A DNA stretch of 64,000 bases from assembly GCF_020782245.1 (NCBI RefSeq), contig NZ_JAJGNP010000014.1:54191-118190 (forward strand). The letters are read 5' to 3'. Shown piece by piece: positions 7,558-15,516 of the stretch. Under the pieces are notes generated by a model. The model made no database searches. It worked only from the letters and a program-made list of their open reading frames with translations, and was not told the DNA's origin. Position numbers and translations under genes: made by a program. Numbering within the stretch: the stretch's first letter is position 1; every line of letters starts with the position of its first letter. The stretch comes from Sphingobium soli. Lineage in GTDB: Bacteria > Pseudomonadota > Alphaproteobacteria > Sphingomonadales > Sphingomonadaceae.

Positions 7558-9177
7558 TCAGGCGGCCAGTTCGGTGACAACCTCGTCGGCCTTGGCGGGC
7601 GGAAGCGAATTGGGCGGCGCATAGCGGCCATCGAGGGCCATCGCGCTTGGCACCCGGCCAGCCCAATCGAACCCGACAGCATTCAACATGCCGGAGATCA
7701 GGTCGCCCTTCTTGGCGCCGAGCAACTTTGCGAATGCCTTCTCGCCCATGTGCGCGACCAGGCCGCTCTCGGCGGCAATGAACTTGAGCTCGTCCTTCGT
7801 GTATCGTTCGAGAAAAGCGCGATCGACCTGCCAGACTGTCCGGATGTCGATGCCGAAGGCGCCGGCGAGATCGGCGACGTGCGCGAACGACTGGACGTCC
7901 CGGGCATATGCTGCCCCGATCGCAGCCAGCACCGTGGTGGCCTGAACCTCCGATAGCTCGCGGATCTCTGCGATCTTTTCCTTGAAACCGCGATCGGGGA
8001 ACGCGGCGTCGACCAGCAGTGCAGCGCGCGAGGTCAAAGTGCCTGACTTGATGTGCGAAAGCGTGCCGGTCAGCGCTGCCACGAGGATCGCCGCCTGGGC
8101 GTTCAAAGGATCGTCGGCCAGCCCGCGGGCGAGCGCCGTGCGCCATGTCGCCTCCCGCAGGTCGGTCGTGCGGCCTGCGATGGACTTTGCGGTAACACTG
8201 GGCCCGGTGCTGGTGGAAACCTTGCGCACGACGGTTCCGCGACCGACCAGAGGTGCTGAAGGCGCTGCGTCATCGGTCAGACCGCCGATCTCACCGCCGT
8301 CCTCGTTTTCGTCGCCATCGTCGGCGAGAGCGTCATCATCGCCGTCATCGTGTTCGATCGCTGCGGCGGCGTCCTCGGCCTCGGCGGCCGCCTCCGCATC
8401 ACGGCGTGCAGCTTCGACCGCCTCGGTCTTTAGCTGGAAGCAGGTAGCGTTGGTGCAGTGGCCATCGTCGACATGGGTGTCGAACAGGGCGCGCTGCGTC
8501 CCTGAATTGAACGGACAGGTGGTGCATTCCGTTTTGTCGAACAGGGCATCGGCGAGGCGCTGCGTGACCTTCATGAGAAGATCGCGGGTCTTTGCGATGT
8601 CAAGGCCGGCCGCGATGATCGTCTCGAGCGCCTTGTCCTGCTTGTCGGCGGGAACGGCGGCGAGCAATTCGGCGTGTCCGACCTTGATCCGGCGCTCGTC
8701 GAGCGCGGTTTTGACGGTCTCGGAAAGGTCGGCGAGCGCGAGCCGGCGGTCCAGCTTTGCGCGGGACCAGCCAAGCCGCCGTGCAGCTTCAGCCCGGTCG
8801 CCTTGGCACGCCGCGAGATAGCGAACGGCCGCGTCCGCCTGCTCGGTCTCGGAAGGATCATCGCGATCGTCGTTTTCGGCAATCGCCGCGTCGAGCGCCT
8901 CCTGGTCGGTCATCTCCCGGATCAGGACCGGCACCTCGGCGTTTTCGCCGAAGGCTTCCATTGCGGCCCGGTAGCGGCGACCGCCCGCGACGATCGTGAA
9001 ATGCTCCGGCAGGTCGGCAGCGGGCCGAACCAGCATCGGCTGCAGCATGCCTCGCAAACGCAGGGAGGCGACGAGTTCGTCATGCTTCTTCCGGTCGAAA
9101 TAGCGGCGCGGATTATAGCCCACGGCAATCCGGGCGAGCGGGACCATGGCGGTCCCGACAGGGTGCGATGCGGTCAA
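7558..9177 (-). CDS. PRTRC system ParB family protein
   Basis: The 539-residue protein has a ParB N-terminal domain at about 13-110 (VGYNPRRYF, GGRRYRAAMEAFG at 65-77, AENDDRDDPSETEQADA) and an HTH of the KorB/Spo0J type at 122-150. It then has an insert with C218, C221, C241 and C246 that could bind zinc, an acidic stretch (about 265-295), and a C-terminal domain not found in ordinary ParB. The start is a TTG at 9177 with AGGAG eight bases upstream; the next ATG is 30 bases in. It is the first gene of the PRTRC operon. Confidence 0.88.
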   Translation of the reverse strand: MTASHPVGTAMVPLARIAVGYNPRRYFDRKKHDELVASLRLRGMLQPMLVRPAADLPEHFTIVAGGRRYRAAMEAFGENAEVPVLIREMTDQEALDAAIAENDDRDDPSETEQADAAVRYLAACQGDRAEAARRLGWSRAKLDRRLALADLSETVKTALDERRIKVGHAELLAAVPADKQDKALETIIAAGLDIAKTRDLLMKVTQRLADALFDKTECTTCPFNSGTQRALFDTHVDDGHCTNATCFQLKTEAVEAARRDAEAAAEAEDAAAAIEHDDGDDDALADDGDENEDGGEIGGLTDDAAPSAPLVGRGTVVRKVSTSTGPSVTAKSIAGRTTDLREATWRTALARGLADDPLNAQAAILVAALTGTLSHIKSGTLTSRAALLVDAAFPDRGFKEKIAEIRELSEVQATTVLAAIGAAYARDVQSFAHVADLAGAFGIDIRTVWQVDRAFLERYTKDELKFIAAESGLVAHMGEKAFAKLLGAKKGDLISGMLNAVGFDWAGRVPSAMALDGRYAPPNSLPPAKADEVVTELAA

Positions 9178-9235
9178 GGCGGTTCTCCTAGTGAGAATGG
9201 CGGTGCACGCGCTTGCTCGCGACGCGCACCCTTTC

Positions 9236-9254
9236 GGTGAGCCTGATGCTCACC
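9236..9254. repeat. Intergenic hairpin before PRTRC parB
   Basis: GGTGAGC and GCTCACC pair around a five-base loop. It lies between the DpdA-like gene and PRTRC parB and is a candidate weak terminator or mRNA end; no T-tract is visible. Confidence 0.5.
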
Positions 9255-9259
9255 CTTCC

Positions 9260-9278
9260 ACTCCCCCTCCCCTTTCAC
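9260..9278 (-). repeat. Purine-rich junction repeat, copy 3
   Basis: The coding strand reads GTGAAAGGGGAGGGGGAGT and contains the TGA stop of the DpdA-like gene, as copy 1 does for the Mom-like gene. Confidence 0.65.
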
Positions 9279-10288
9279 CGCTCCGCCGTCTGGTCATGGA
9301 AGATGTCGGCCGCCCATTGCTCGAGCCACGGCTCGAACATCTCATCATGATCAAGATCGCCGGACTCGATGAGATCGCGGATTTCGGTACGGGCCTGCGC
9401 GATTGCGGCCTCCCAGGGATCGATCGGCGGAGGATCTGCGTCAGCAGGCCGTTGCTGCGGAAGGCGGCGCGGCCGCTCGGTTAGTCGGTGGTACTGACCG
9501 GCGAGCCATTGCTCCATGTAATCGGCCACGACGCGATCGGTCTTGGAGATCCCCGCCTTCAGGGCTGCCCGACGCGCACCGACGCCATAGGCCTGGCTGT
9601 CGATCGACGCGACCCGGTGTGCGAAAGGCAGAAGGAAGGGCAGTGCCGTGCCCTTGACGCCGAATGCGTGGAGCAGAACACCGGCCGGAAGAATCTGATC
9701 GAGATGGTCGATGACCGCGATCAGGCCTTCCGGTCCGTGAATATCGCGCCGGCACATGCTTCCGACACCGATCAATGCGCCGGGGCGGAGCGAACCCCAG
9801 AGCGCATCGACACAGCGCTCATAGTCGGATGGTCGCCGGCCCTGGATCACAGGCATCAGTCTGTCGGCTATTCCGGCATCCTCGCCCAGGATGCGGCAGT
9901 CGCGATTGGCGCGGATGGTGCGCGACAGGCGGTCGAAGACTTCGTCGCGATCTCGCGCGATCTCAGCCTCGACGCAGTAATCGGCACTTGCCCACCATTG
10001 GAATGGATAGGCCGCCGCGAGCGATACATAGTCCGACAGGGACCACGGGAAGCCACCATAGCGCGCAGTCGCGACGAAGCCTGCGGAGTCCAGGCAGAGG
10101 CCGGACAAACCCCGTGCATTCTGGAGTTGCCCCAGGCGCCATCCGGTCCATTCCCGCCAGCCGCGCTTTTCGGACCAACGTGAAAGCGCGTTCGCCGAGA
10201 TGAGCGCGGTCCGGCCAAGCGCGCGTGCCCGCTGAAGGATCGGCCCATCGTTCAGGTGCGGAAGGCCGACGATGACGTTGATGGGCAT
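9275..10288 (-). CDS. DpdA/TGT-like deazapurine DNA-modification family protein
   Basis: The 337-residue protein looks like the DpdA branch of tRNA-guanine transglycosylases, which swap guanine in DNA for a deazapurine. LCLDSAGF at 64-71 and VGSMCRR at 175-181 are followed by LLHAFGVKGTALPFL and ASIDSQAYGVGARR. D67 and D230 stand where the TGT catalytic aspartates would. The C-terminal 60 residues are Pro-rich then acidic. No preQ0 synthesis genes or other dpd genes are nearby, so it would depend on host deazapurine precursors, or have another role. It is read away from the lone plus-strand gene at 10376. Confidence 0.65.
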   Translation of the reverse strand: MPINVIVGLPHLNDGPILQRARALGRTALISANALSRWSEKRGWREWTGWRLGQLQNARGLSGLCLDSAGFVATARYGGFPWSLSDYVSLAAAYPFQWWASADYCVEAEIARDRDEVFDRLSRTIRANRDCRILGEDAGIADRLMPVIQGRRPSDYERCVDALWGSLRPGALIGVGSMCRRDIHGPEGLIAVIDHLDQILPAGVLLHAFGVKGTALPFLLPFAHRVASIDSQAYGVGARRAALKAGISKTDRVVADYMEQWLAGQYHRLTERPRRLPQQRPADADPPPIDPWEAAIAQARTEIRDLIESGDLDHDEMFEPWLEQWAADIFHDQTAER

Positions 10289-10325
10289 GATGCGCGCTCC
10301 GCTCGCAACGGAAGCACGCGGACAA

Positions 10326-10354
10326 TTGACGGTCGCGCATGTTCACGTTACGTT
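10326..10354 (+). promoter_or_regulatory. Candidate promoter for the gene at 10376
   Basis: TTGACG at 10326 and TACGTT at 10349 are separated by 17 bases, in the 87-base gap between two divergent genes. The fit to the sigma-70 consensus is fair only. Confidence 0.35.
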
Positions 10355-10375
10355 CTAATGAGTAGGAGATTTGCC

Positions 10376-10864
10376 ATGACGACGCCCAGCATCCGACACC
10401 TGTTCGATCTCGACATAACGCTGCGGGATGCGGCGCTGGATATGGAGAACCGGCCGACCCGTCGGATGATCGCCAATGCGGCGATCGGCATTCATGTCGA
10501 GGACGCCTACTATTCGGTGCGGGAGCTGCGCGAGGCGGTAAGCTGGGTGCATGAAGGGGTTTCGGCGGGCAAGCTGAAGCTGGCGGAGATCCTGGGCAAT
10601 GATGGTGCCGACGATTTTCAGCGCTGCATCTATTTCTGCCTCGCCGGCCGCGGCGTGGTGTCGATGCTCGACGATCTTGAATGGCTGGAGGATCTGCTGG
10701 AGCGGCGCGGGCGCATCGCAGGCGAACAGAAGCGCCTGAAGGAGACGGTGATGCCGCTCGTGAACCCCTATGTGGCCGACGCGCCCGATGGGCCGTTGGT
10801 CAGGATGGACGGAAATTTCGAGCAGGGACCATCTTGGTGGGCCGACCCGACTTTGTCGGCCTGA
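10376..10864 (+). CDS. Hypothetical protein, 162 residues
   Basis: This is the only plus-strand gene in the first 22 kb. The ATG at 10376 follows TAGGAG at a good distance. The product is mostly helical (LFDLDITLRDAALDMENRP, then VRELREAVSWVHEGVSAGKL and MLDDLEWLEDLLERRGR), without signal peptide or membrane segment. I do not recognise a family. Its independent orientation and own promoter candidate suggest it is expressed separately from the minus-strand backbone operons. Confidence 0.7.
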   Translation: MTTPSIRHLFDLDITLRDAALDMENRPTRRMIANAAIGIHVEDAYYSVRELREAVSWVHEGVSAGKLKLAEILGNDGADDFQRCIYFCLAGRGVVSMLDDLEWLEDLLERRGRIAGEQKRLKETVMPLVNPYVADAPDGPLVRMDGNFEQGPSWWADPTLSA

Positions 10865-10867
10865 CCA

Positions 10868-11371
10868 TCAGCGCTCGCAGCTCAGGCGGTTCCCGTGCCG
10901 CCAGCGCGACGGTTCGATCCAGTCTCCGGCAAAGGCCCCTGCCCTTTGCCTCCTGGCCGAAGCGAAGGCCGCATTATATGCGCGCAGGCGAGCGGGATCG
11001 TCTCTGAGATAAATCGCCTGCGGTGTCGCGAGACCCGCGCGGATAAGACGCTCTCCCAAATCCGCGCCGTCGACTGTAACGACCGCAACGGGGCGGCCAT
11101 AAGAAGACGAAGACACGAGCCGGATCGTCGCGGCCTTGGAGCGCAGGGCGTTCGCGGCGAAATCCTGTGCGGCCTTCCCACACTGCCAACATCCCGAGGC
11201 GCGCCGACAGAGCTGCCCGCGCTCGAATGCGTCGACCCCAAGCAACCGGAAATCGACGGCCACGGTATCGCCATCGAGCGCCCGCGCCTTCGCGTCGAAA
11301 CTCTGAGACCATGAGGGCGATGTGAGAGCGGCTCCGCCCGCGAGGATGATGGCCGCCGCGATCCGGATCAA
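10868..11371 (-). CDS. Secreted thermonuclease-family (SNase-like) protein
   Basis: The 167-residue protein has an N-terminal signal peptide (MIRIAAAIILAGGAALTSPSWSQ, cleavage probably near residue 22) and an SNase OB-fold: GDTVAVDFRLLGVDAFERGQL, the family's dT-x(n)-RLlGvD-E block, then RPVAVVTVDGADLGERLIRAGLA. Staphylococcal nuclease cuts DNA and RNA with calcium; here it would act in the periplasm. Similar proteins are found on conjugative plasmids. It overlaps the small upstream gene by four bases (ATGA). Confidence 0.8.
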   Translation of the reverse strand: MIRIAAAIILAGGAALTSPSWSQSFDAKARALDGDTVAVDFRLLGVDAFERGQLCRRASGCWQCGKAAQDFAANALRSKAATIRLVSSSSYGRPVAVVTVDGADLGERLIRAGLATPQAIYLRDDPARLRAYNAAFASARRQRAGAFAGDWIEPSRWRHGNRLSCER

Positions 11372-11568
11372 AATGTCATCTCCACCTCGACATGATCATC
11401 GGCCGCCGGCGTCGTGCAGACCCGGAATGGTTGCAGCGGATCGCCAGTGCGGACGATCGACAGCCTACCCGGCCGCTCGTCGAATAGGCGACCTGCGACG
11501 CGATTGGCGTTCTCGCGGCTGCAAAGCTGCAGACGCTTGGGCGACAATTCAAGACACGCGGCAAACAT
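11368..11568 (-). CDS. Small hypothetical protein, 66 residues
   Basis: It starts MFAACLELSPKRLQLCSREN at an ATG preceded by GGGAGAAG; an earlier in-frame start at 11610 lacks such a site. The stop overlaps the start of the thermonuclease gene, so the two are translationally coupled. No family is recognised. Confidence 0.6.
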   Translation of the reverse strand: MFAACLELSPKRLQLCSRENANRVAGRLFDERPGRLSIVRTGDPLQPFRVCTTPAADDHVEVEMTF

Positions 11569-11610
11569 GATGGCTTCTCCCTGCTGCGGGAATGATACTG
11601 GCTGACGCAC

Positions 11611-12219
11611 TCATGCAAAGATCGTCTTGTGAACCTTAGTGACCGGCAGGATCGTCCAGTCGCGCTCCATGAACCGGCTGATCGCATAGCCGCAGCGAGT
11701 CGCGGGATCGCGGAAACTCAGGCGGCGGCCGCGCTTCACGACGATAAATTCGTCACCCACATGACCATCGGAGAAGGTCAGCGCCTGGGCCAGTTTGATC
11801 CGGTCGCCGTCCTCGATCTTGCGCGATCGGCGGGCCAGGTTGGCACGGCACCGCGCGCGCCAGTCGAGGGCGTGCTCCCGGTCGGTCGGGGTCAGAAGGT
11901 CGAGAATGTGGCGGGGACAGCTATCCTCATAGGGGCCGACAGATTCGTCCATATCCTTGTAGCCGAAATGCTCGCCGGACTTGCTTTTGGGATTCCACAT
12001 CACCTTGCAGACGATCGCGAAAACCTCCTTGCCGACGCCGTCGATCATCACCTGAGCCGCAGCATAATAGGTGCGATTCTGGGGGCAGGATGAGGCGAGC
12101 ACCTTCAGTCCCTTGATCGTCCCGTCCGCCTCGCGGCTATAGGTGAATTGCGCGTCCAGATAATCCTTGGCGGTCTTGTGTCCGCCCATGTGGAAACGGG
12201 ACATGGTGAGCCAGCCCAT
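11611..12219 (-). CDS. Conserved hypothetical plasmid protein, 202 residues
   Basis: The protein begins MGWLTMSRFHMGGHKTAKDY and contains AAAQVMIDGVGKEVFAIVCKVMWNPKS, YKDMDESVGPYEDSCPRHIL and a basic segment (RARCRANLARRSRKIEDGDRI). The C-terminal 60 residues (GDEFIVVKRGRRLSFRDPAT) look beta-rich. I believe similar proteins are common on sphingomonad plasmids beside ArdC, but I cannot name a function. It lies between the small gene and ardC. Confidence 0.7.
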   Translation of the reverse strand: MGWLTMSRFHMGGHKTAKDYLDAQFTYSREADGTIKGLKVLASSCPQNRTYYAAAQVMIDGVGKEVFAIVCKVMWNPKSKSGEHFGYKDMDESVGPYEDSCPRHILDLLTPTDREHALDWRARCRANLARRSRKIEDGDRIKLAQALTFSDGHVGDEFIVVKRGRRLSFRDPATRCGYAISRFMERDWTILPVTKVHKTIFA

Positions 12220-12262
12220 CGGTATCTCCTGTGATGTCGGGGAAAATTCGGATTAGCGGCGG

Positions 12263-13204
12263 TCAGGCCGCCTCGAGGATCTGCCTGACCCCCTCGGCCG
12301 ATGACGCCGTGTCGTCGCTGTCGCCAAACGCCAGAAGGTAGTTGAAGGCCTGCTCAGCTTTCGAGGCGGCGTGAATGATTGCGGTCTTGTCCGCGCGCAA
12401 AATGCCGAGCCAGTGGGCGACGTAGCTCGCATGATTGTCGTGCAGTTCGTTCGGCAGATCCAAATGCGCGCAAATCAGGCCGCTTCCGATCTCAGCCACA
12501 AGCTCCTCGAAACTATAAGCTTTGTCGCCGAACCGCTTGCCGAAGGTCCGGGCAAGGCGCGAGCTGCCGCCTGACCAATGAACGGTCTCGTGTGCCCTCA
12601 CCGAGGCGTAATGATCCATCGTTGTGAATGACCGCCGGTGCGGCATCTGGATGAAATCAAATGTCGGGTGGAAGAAGGCGCGATCGCCGCCATGTCGAAC
12701 ATCTGCCGGCACATGATCGAAGAACTCGTCGATGGCAGCTTGCCGCGCAGATGGATCGATCGGCGCAGGGGTCGCGTCGTCCGGATAGAAATAGGCGGGC
12801 AGCCCATCGATCTGATCGGCGTTGAACACGAGATAATGGCGAAGGAAACGAATGCTGCGTTCGCTCTCGGCACCGGTCACCCGGTCCGACTCGGTCTTTT
12901 TGAAGCTCGAATAATAGACCGAGAGCGAGCCGTGCTCCCCCCGGCGAACATGGCCGCCGAGCGCTTCGGCCTGGCGATACGTCATCCAGTAGCGCGAGCG
13001 ATAGCCGTTCGCGTCTGCGATCGCCCAAAGATAGACCGTGTTGATCCCGGTATAGGGCGTGCCGCAGTGTCGGAGCGGACGGCCACCGGCGCCGGCAACC
13101 CGCCAGGGCCGAGTCCAGGGCGGGACGCCTTCTTCCAGCTTTCTGATGATGAGGTTGGTGATTTCGGCCGCGACGTCGCGGCTCGGACGGGCTTTCGCAG
13201 GCAT
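12263..13204 (-). CDS. ardC: ArdC-family antirestriction protein
   Basis: The 313-residue protein has the ArdC N-terminal single-strand-DNA-binding domain (about 5-130, with PPWTRPW and YTGINTVYLW) and a C-terminal zincin-like metallopeptidase domain with HETVHW at 205-210, where H205, E206 and H209 form the HExxH site, and a downstream Glu in EELVAEIGS near 234-238. ArdC of plasmid pSa protects incoming single-stranded DNA from host nucleases during conjugation. No conjugation genes are in this window. It is a clear family match. Confidence 0.9.
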   Translation of the reverse strand: MPAKARPSRDVAAEITNLIIRKLEEGVPPWTRPWRVAGAGGRPLRHCGTPYTGINTVYLWAIADANGYRSRYWMTYRQAEALGGHVRRGEHGSLSVYYSSFKKTESDRVTGAESERSIRFLRHYLVFNADQIDGLPAYFYPDDATPAPIDPSARQAAIDEFFDHVPADVRHGGDRAFFHPTFDFIQMPHRRSFTTMDHYASVRAHETVHWSGGSSRLARTFGKRFGDKAYSFEELVAEIGSGLICAHLDLPNELHDNHASYVAHWLGILRADKTAIIHAASKAEQAFNYLLAFGDSDDTASSAEGVRQILEAA

Positions 13205-13305
13205 GGCTGATGCTCCAGCGGGATGACGATGGGGTTCGGGAGAGGCAAGCGTGCGGGAGGGGACGATCGCGCAAGTGGCGCCGACCGCCCCCCTGTCCTG
13301 CTGGG

Positions 13306-15411
13306 TCAGGCTTCGACCGGCTCGATCACCGTATCGTCCGCGACCGAAGCGCCTTCCGCCATGTGATCATCCGACAACGCAGAGCGATCCGGCTCGCCAC
13401 CGAGACGATCGGTCGGGCACGGGGCCGCAGCACCAAAGCGCATCGCGTCCGGCACCCATGCGAGCACAGCGTCCTTCGTCTCGGGCTCGACAATGGCCGC
13501 CCCGGCGAAGAGTTTTTCACAGCTCTCCGAGATCTCCGCCTTCTTCAGGGTGGCGTGCCGAGCCGTCAGCGCGCCGCCGCCGACGTCATGAAGCAGGCTC
13601 AAAATGCTGCCCTTGTTGACCCGATCGAAGAAGTTTTCCGCGGTCGGACGCCACCAGCTCGCAACGTCGATCTCGAGGATCGAGGCCAATCGATTGTGGA
13701 TCGCGACCTGGCCGCTGGCCCCGCGCGGCTTGGCCTCGATCGACATGGCAACGATATAGGCCAGCCACTGCGCCTTGCTGTCGTCATCGAGCGCGCGAAA
13801 CCCTTCGAACCGATCGATTTCGTGATCGTGGTCGCACCATCCGGCATCAAGGCCATCATGCGCTTCGGCCAGGTAGGACCGGGCGCGTGAGCCGGGCAAA
13901 TCCGCCGTGACGGGATCCTGCGGGGCATCAGCGCAGATGGTGGTGCCATATTGAACGATCTCGTCGGCAGAACCGCCGCCGGCGAAAACCCGGGCGTCGA
14001 TCATGACGAACAGCGCGTAATCGAGCGCGAGCGCCGGCTGAGCGAGCAGACAGGATGCGAGAATATCGCGGCGTTGTATGGCAAGCTCGTCGTAGAGCCG
14101 ATTGCTGAGCGGCTTGCCGCCAGGTGCCACAGCTTCGGGTCGGCGAGCTGGCTCGGGCGAATCCTTCACGCCGACGCGAAACCTGCCCGCCCCGCCCTCG
14201 TCGGGTTCGCCGGGATTTCCGCCGCCCGCATCATCGATCGCGTCGGGTTCTTCGACGATGAGCTCCTGCTCGCTATAAAATTGGGTGTCGAGACGCATCT
14301 CGCCCTGCGGCGTCAGAAGCAGAAACGCGCCGACATGCGGCCGCAGCTCATCTGGCAGCACGGGCGCGCGATGCTCGATCGCCTCGGCCTCGGCGATCAG
14401 TCGGTCATCCTCCTGGTCCAGGGCCTTGTAGGCATCGGGCGAGATGGATTCGTCCTGCATTTCGGCCTCGAGCTCGGCGCGGCGCGCCTCGATCTCGCCA
14501 AGGCGGGCGGATTGCTCCTCGGTGAGCGCGGGCGGCTGCAGGATGGCACGGTAGAGGCCGTGGGCGGCGTTGTGGGCGTAGTTGCTGGCGATCGGCCTGA
14601 TCCAGGCAAGGCCCGTCTCCTCACCGATGCGTCTCGCTTCGGCCTCCATGATGTCGCCGGCGAGACGGTGCGCGATCTCGGGATTGTTCCAGCGGTCGTT
14701 GCCGTCGGTGAAGAGGTCGCCATCGACCTTGCCGCCTGCCGCGCGATACCGCTCCTCGCCGACCAGAATCGCGATCGGATCGCTGGCCTTGAGCGTCTCA
14801 TTGGCGATGACGCGGCGGATGGTGTCGGCCGTTACGTGGCCATTCTGGTAGCTGTTCCAGACCAGAAGCTGCTTGTCGTGGCTTTCGGTCGACGCATAGG
14901 CTTTGGCGATGTCGAGCGTGATCTCGCTTTTGCTCAAGGCGTCGAAGATCGGCGCTGCCAGCGAGGCGAGGCGCAGGCGCCCCTCGACGAAGCGACGTGT
15001 CACGCCGAAACGCTTTGCGACAGCATCGAGATCGCCGGTCGAGCCGATGAAGTGCTGAAAGGCGCGGCATTCCTCGGCGGGGGTCATCTTGAGCTGATGG
15101 AAGTTGGTCGCCGTGGACGTTTCGGACAATTCGGCATCGTCGCCGGTAAGGATCATGACGGGGACATCGAAATCGGCTTCCGAGATCGTACCGCGCTCGG
15201 CGAGCAGGCGAAGCGCGCGCCAACGGCGTCCGCCATCGAAGACCTCGAAGGTGCCGCGCGGCTTTTTGGCGGGCGTGACGAGCAGATTCTGAAGGACGCC
15301 CTTGGCCTCGATACTGGCGGCCATGGGTTCAATCTGAAGCTGTTCGTCCGGTGCGGTACGGACGTTGATCGGCGAGAGCCGCAGCTTGGCGAGTTTGATG
15401 GTCTGGATCAC
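13306..15411 (-). CDS. ParB/RepB-like nuclease-domain protein (second ParB homologue)
   Basis: The 701-residue protein starts with a ParB N-terminal domain: LSPINVRT near 10-20, GGRRWRALRLLAERG, and the STATNFHQLKMTPAEECRAF box, then an HTH-like AVAKRFGVTRRFVEGRLRLA. The remaining 450 residues are acidic and unlike ordinary ParB; similar large ParB-like proteins accompany strawberry-notch helicases on sphingomonad plasmids. I chose the GTG at 15411, which has AGAGGAG about seven bases upstream, over another GTG 42 bases earlier. It follows the methylase-helicase gene and may act with it in plasmid upkeep; the role is not known. Confidence 0.8.
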   Translation of the reverse strand: MIQTIKLAKLRLSPINVRTAPDEQLQIEPMAASIEAKGVLQNLLVTPAKKPRGTFEVFDGGRRWRALRLLAERGTISEADFDVPVMILTGDDAELSETSTATNFHQLKMTPAEECRAFQHFIGSTGDLDAVAKRFGVTRRFVEGRLRLASLAAPIFDALSKSEITLDIAKAYASTESHDKQLLVWNSYQNGHVTADTIRRVIANETLKASDPIAILVGEERYRAAGGKVDGDLFTDGNDRWNNPEIAHRLAGDIMEAEARRIGEETGLAWIRPIASNYAHNAAHGLYRAILQPPALTEEQSARLGEIEARRAELEAEMQDESISPDAYKALDQEDDRLIAEAEAIEHRAPVLPDELRPHVGAFLLLTPQGEMRLDTQFYSEQELIVEEPDAIDDAGGGNPGEPDEGGAGRFRVGVKDSPEPARRPEAVAPGGKPLSNRLYDELAIQRRDILASCLLAQPALALDYALFVMIDARVFAGGGSADEIVQYGTTICADAPQDPVTADLPGSRARSYLAEAHDGLDAGWCDHDHEIDRFEGFRALDDDSKAQWLAYIVAMSIEAKPRGASGQVAIHNRLASILEIDVASWWRPTAENFFDRVNKGSILSLLHDVGGGALTARHATLKKAEISESCEKLFAGAAIVEPETKDAVLAWVPDAMRFGAAAPCPTDRLGGEPDRSALSDDHMAEGASVADDTVIEPVEA

Positions 15412-15430
15412 CGGGGTCACTCCTCTTGGC

Positions 15431-15448
15431 GTCCGGCAATTCCCGGAC
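15431..15448. repeat. Intergenic hairpin before the second ParB-like gene
   Basis: GTCCGG and CCGGAC pair around six bases, 20 bases before the GTG start. Position suggests an effect on translation initiation or termination of the preceding gene; nothing proves it. Confidence 0.45.
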
Positions 15449-15457
15449 ACCACCCCG

Positions 15458-15477
15458 TTCCCCCTTCCCTCTTTCCC
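15458..15477 (-). repeat. Purine-rich junction repeat, copy 4
   Basis: The coding strand reads GGGAAAGAGGGAAGGGGGAA, between the methylase-helicase stop and the second ParB-like gene. Confidence 0.65.
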
Positions 15478-15516
15478 AAGAGCGGCCTCGGTCGTTTGAC
15501 CAAGGGCGACCCGCGC

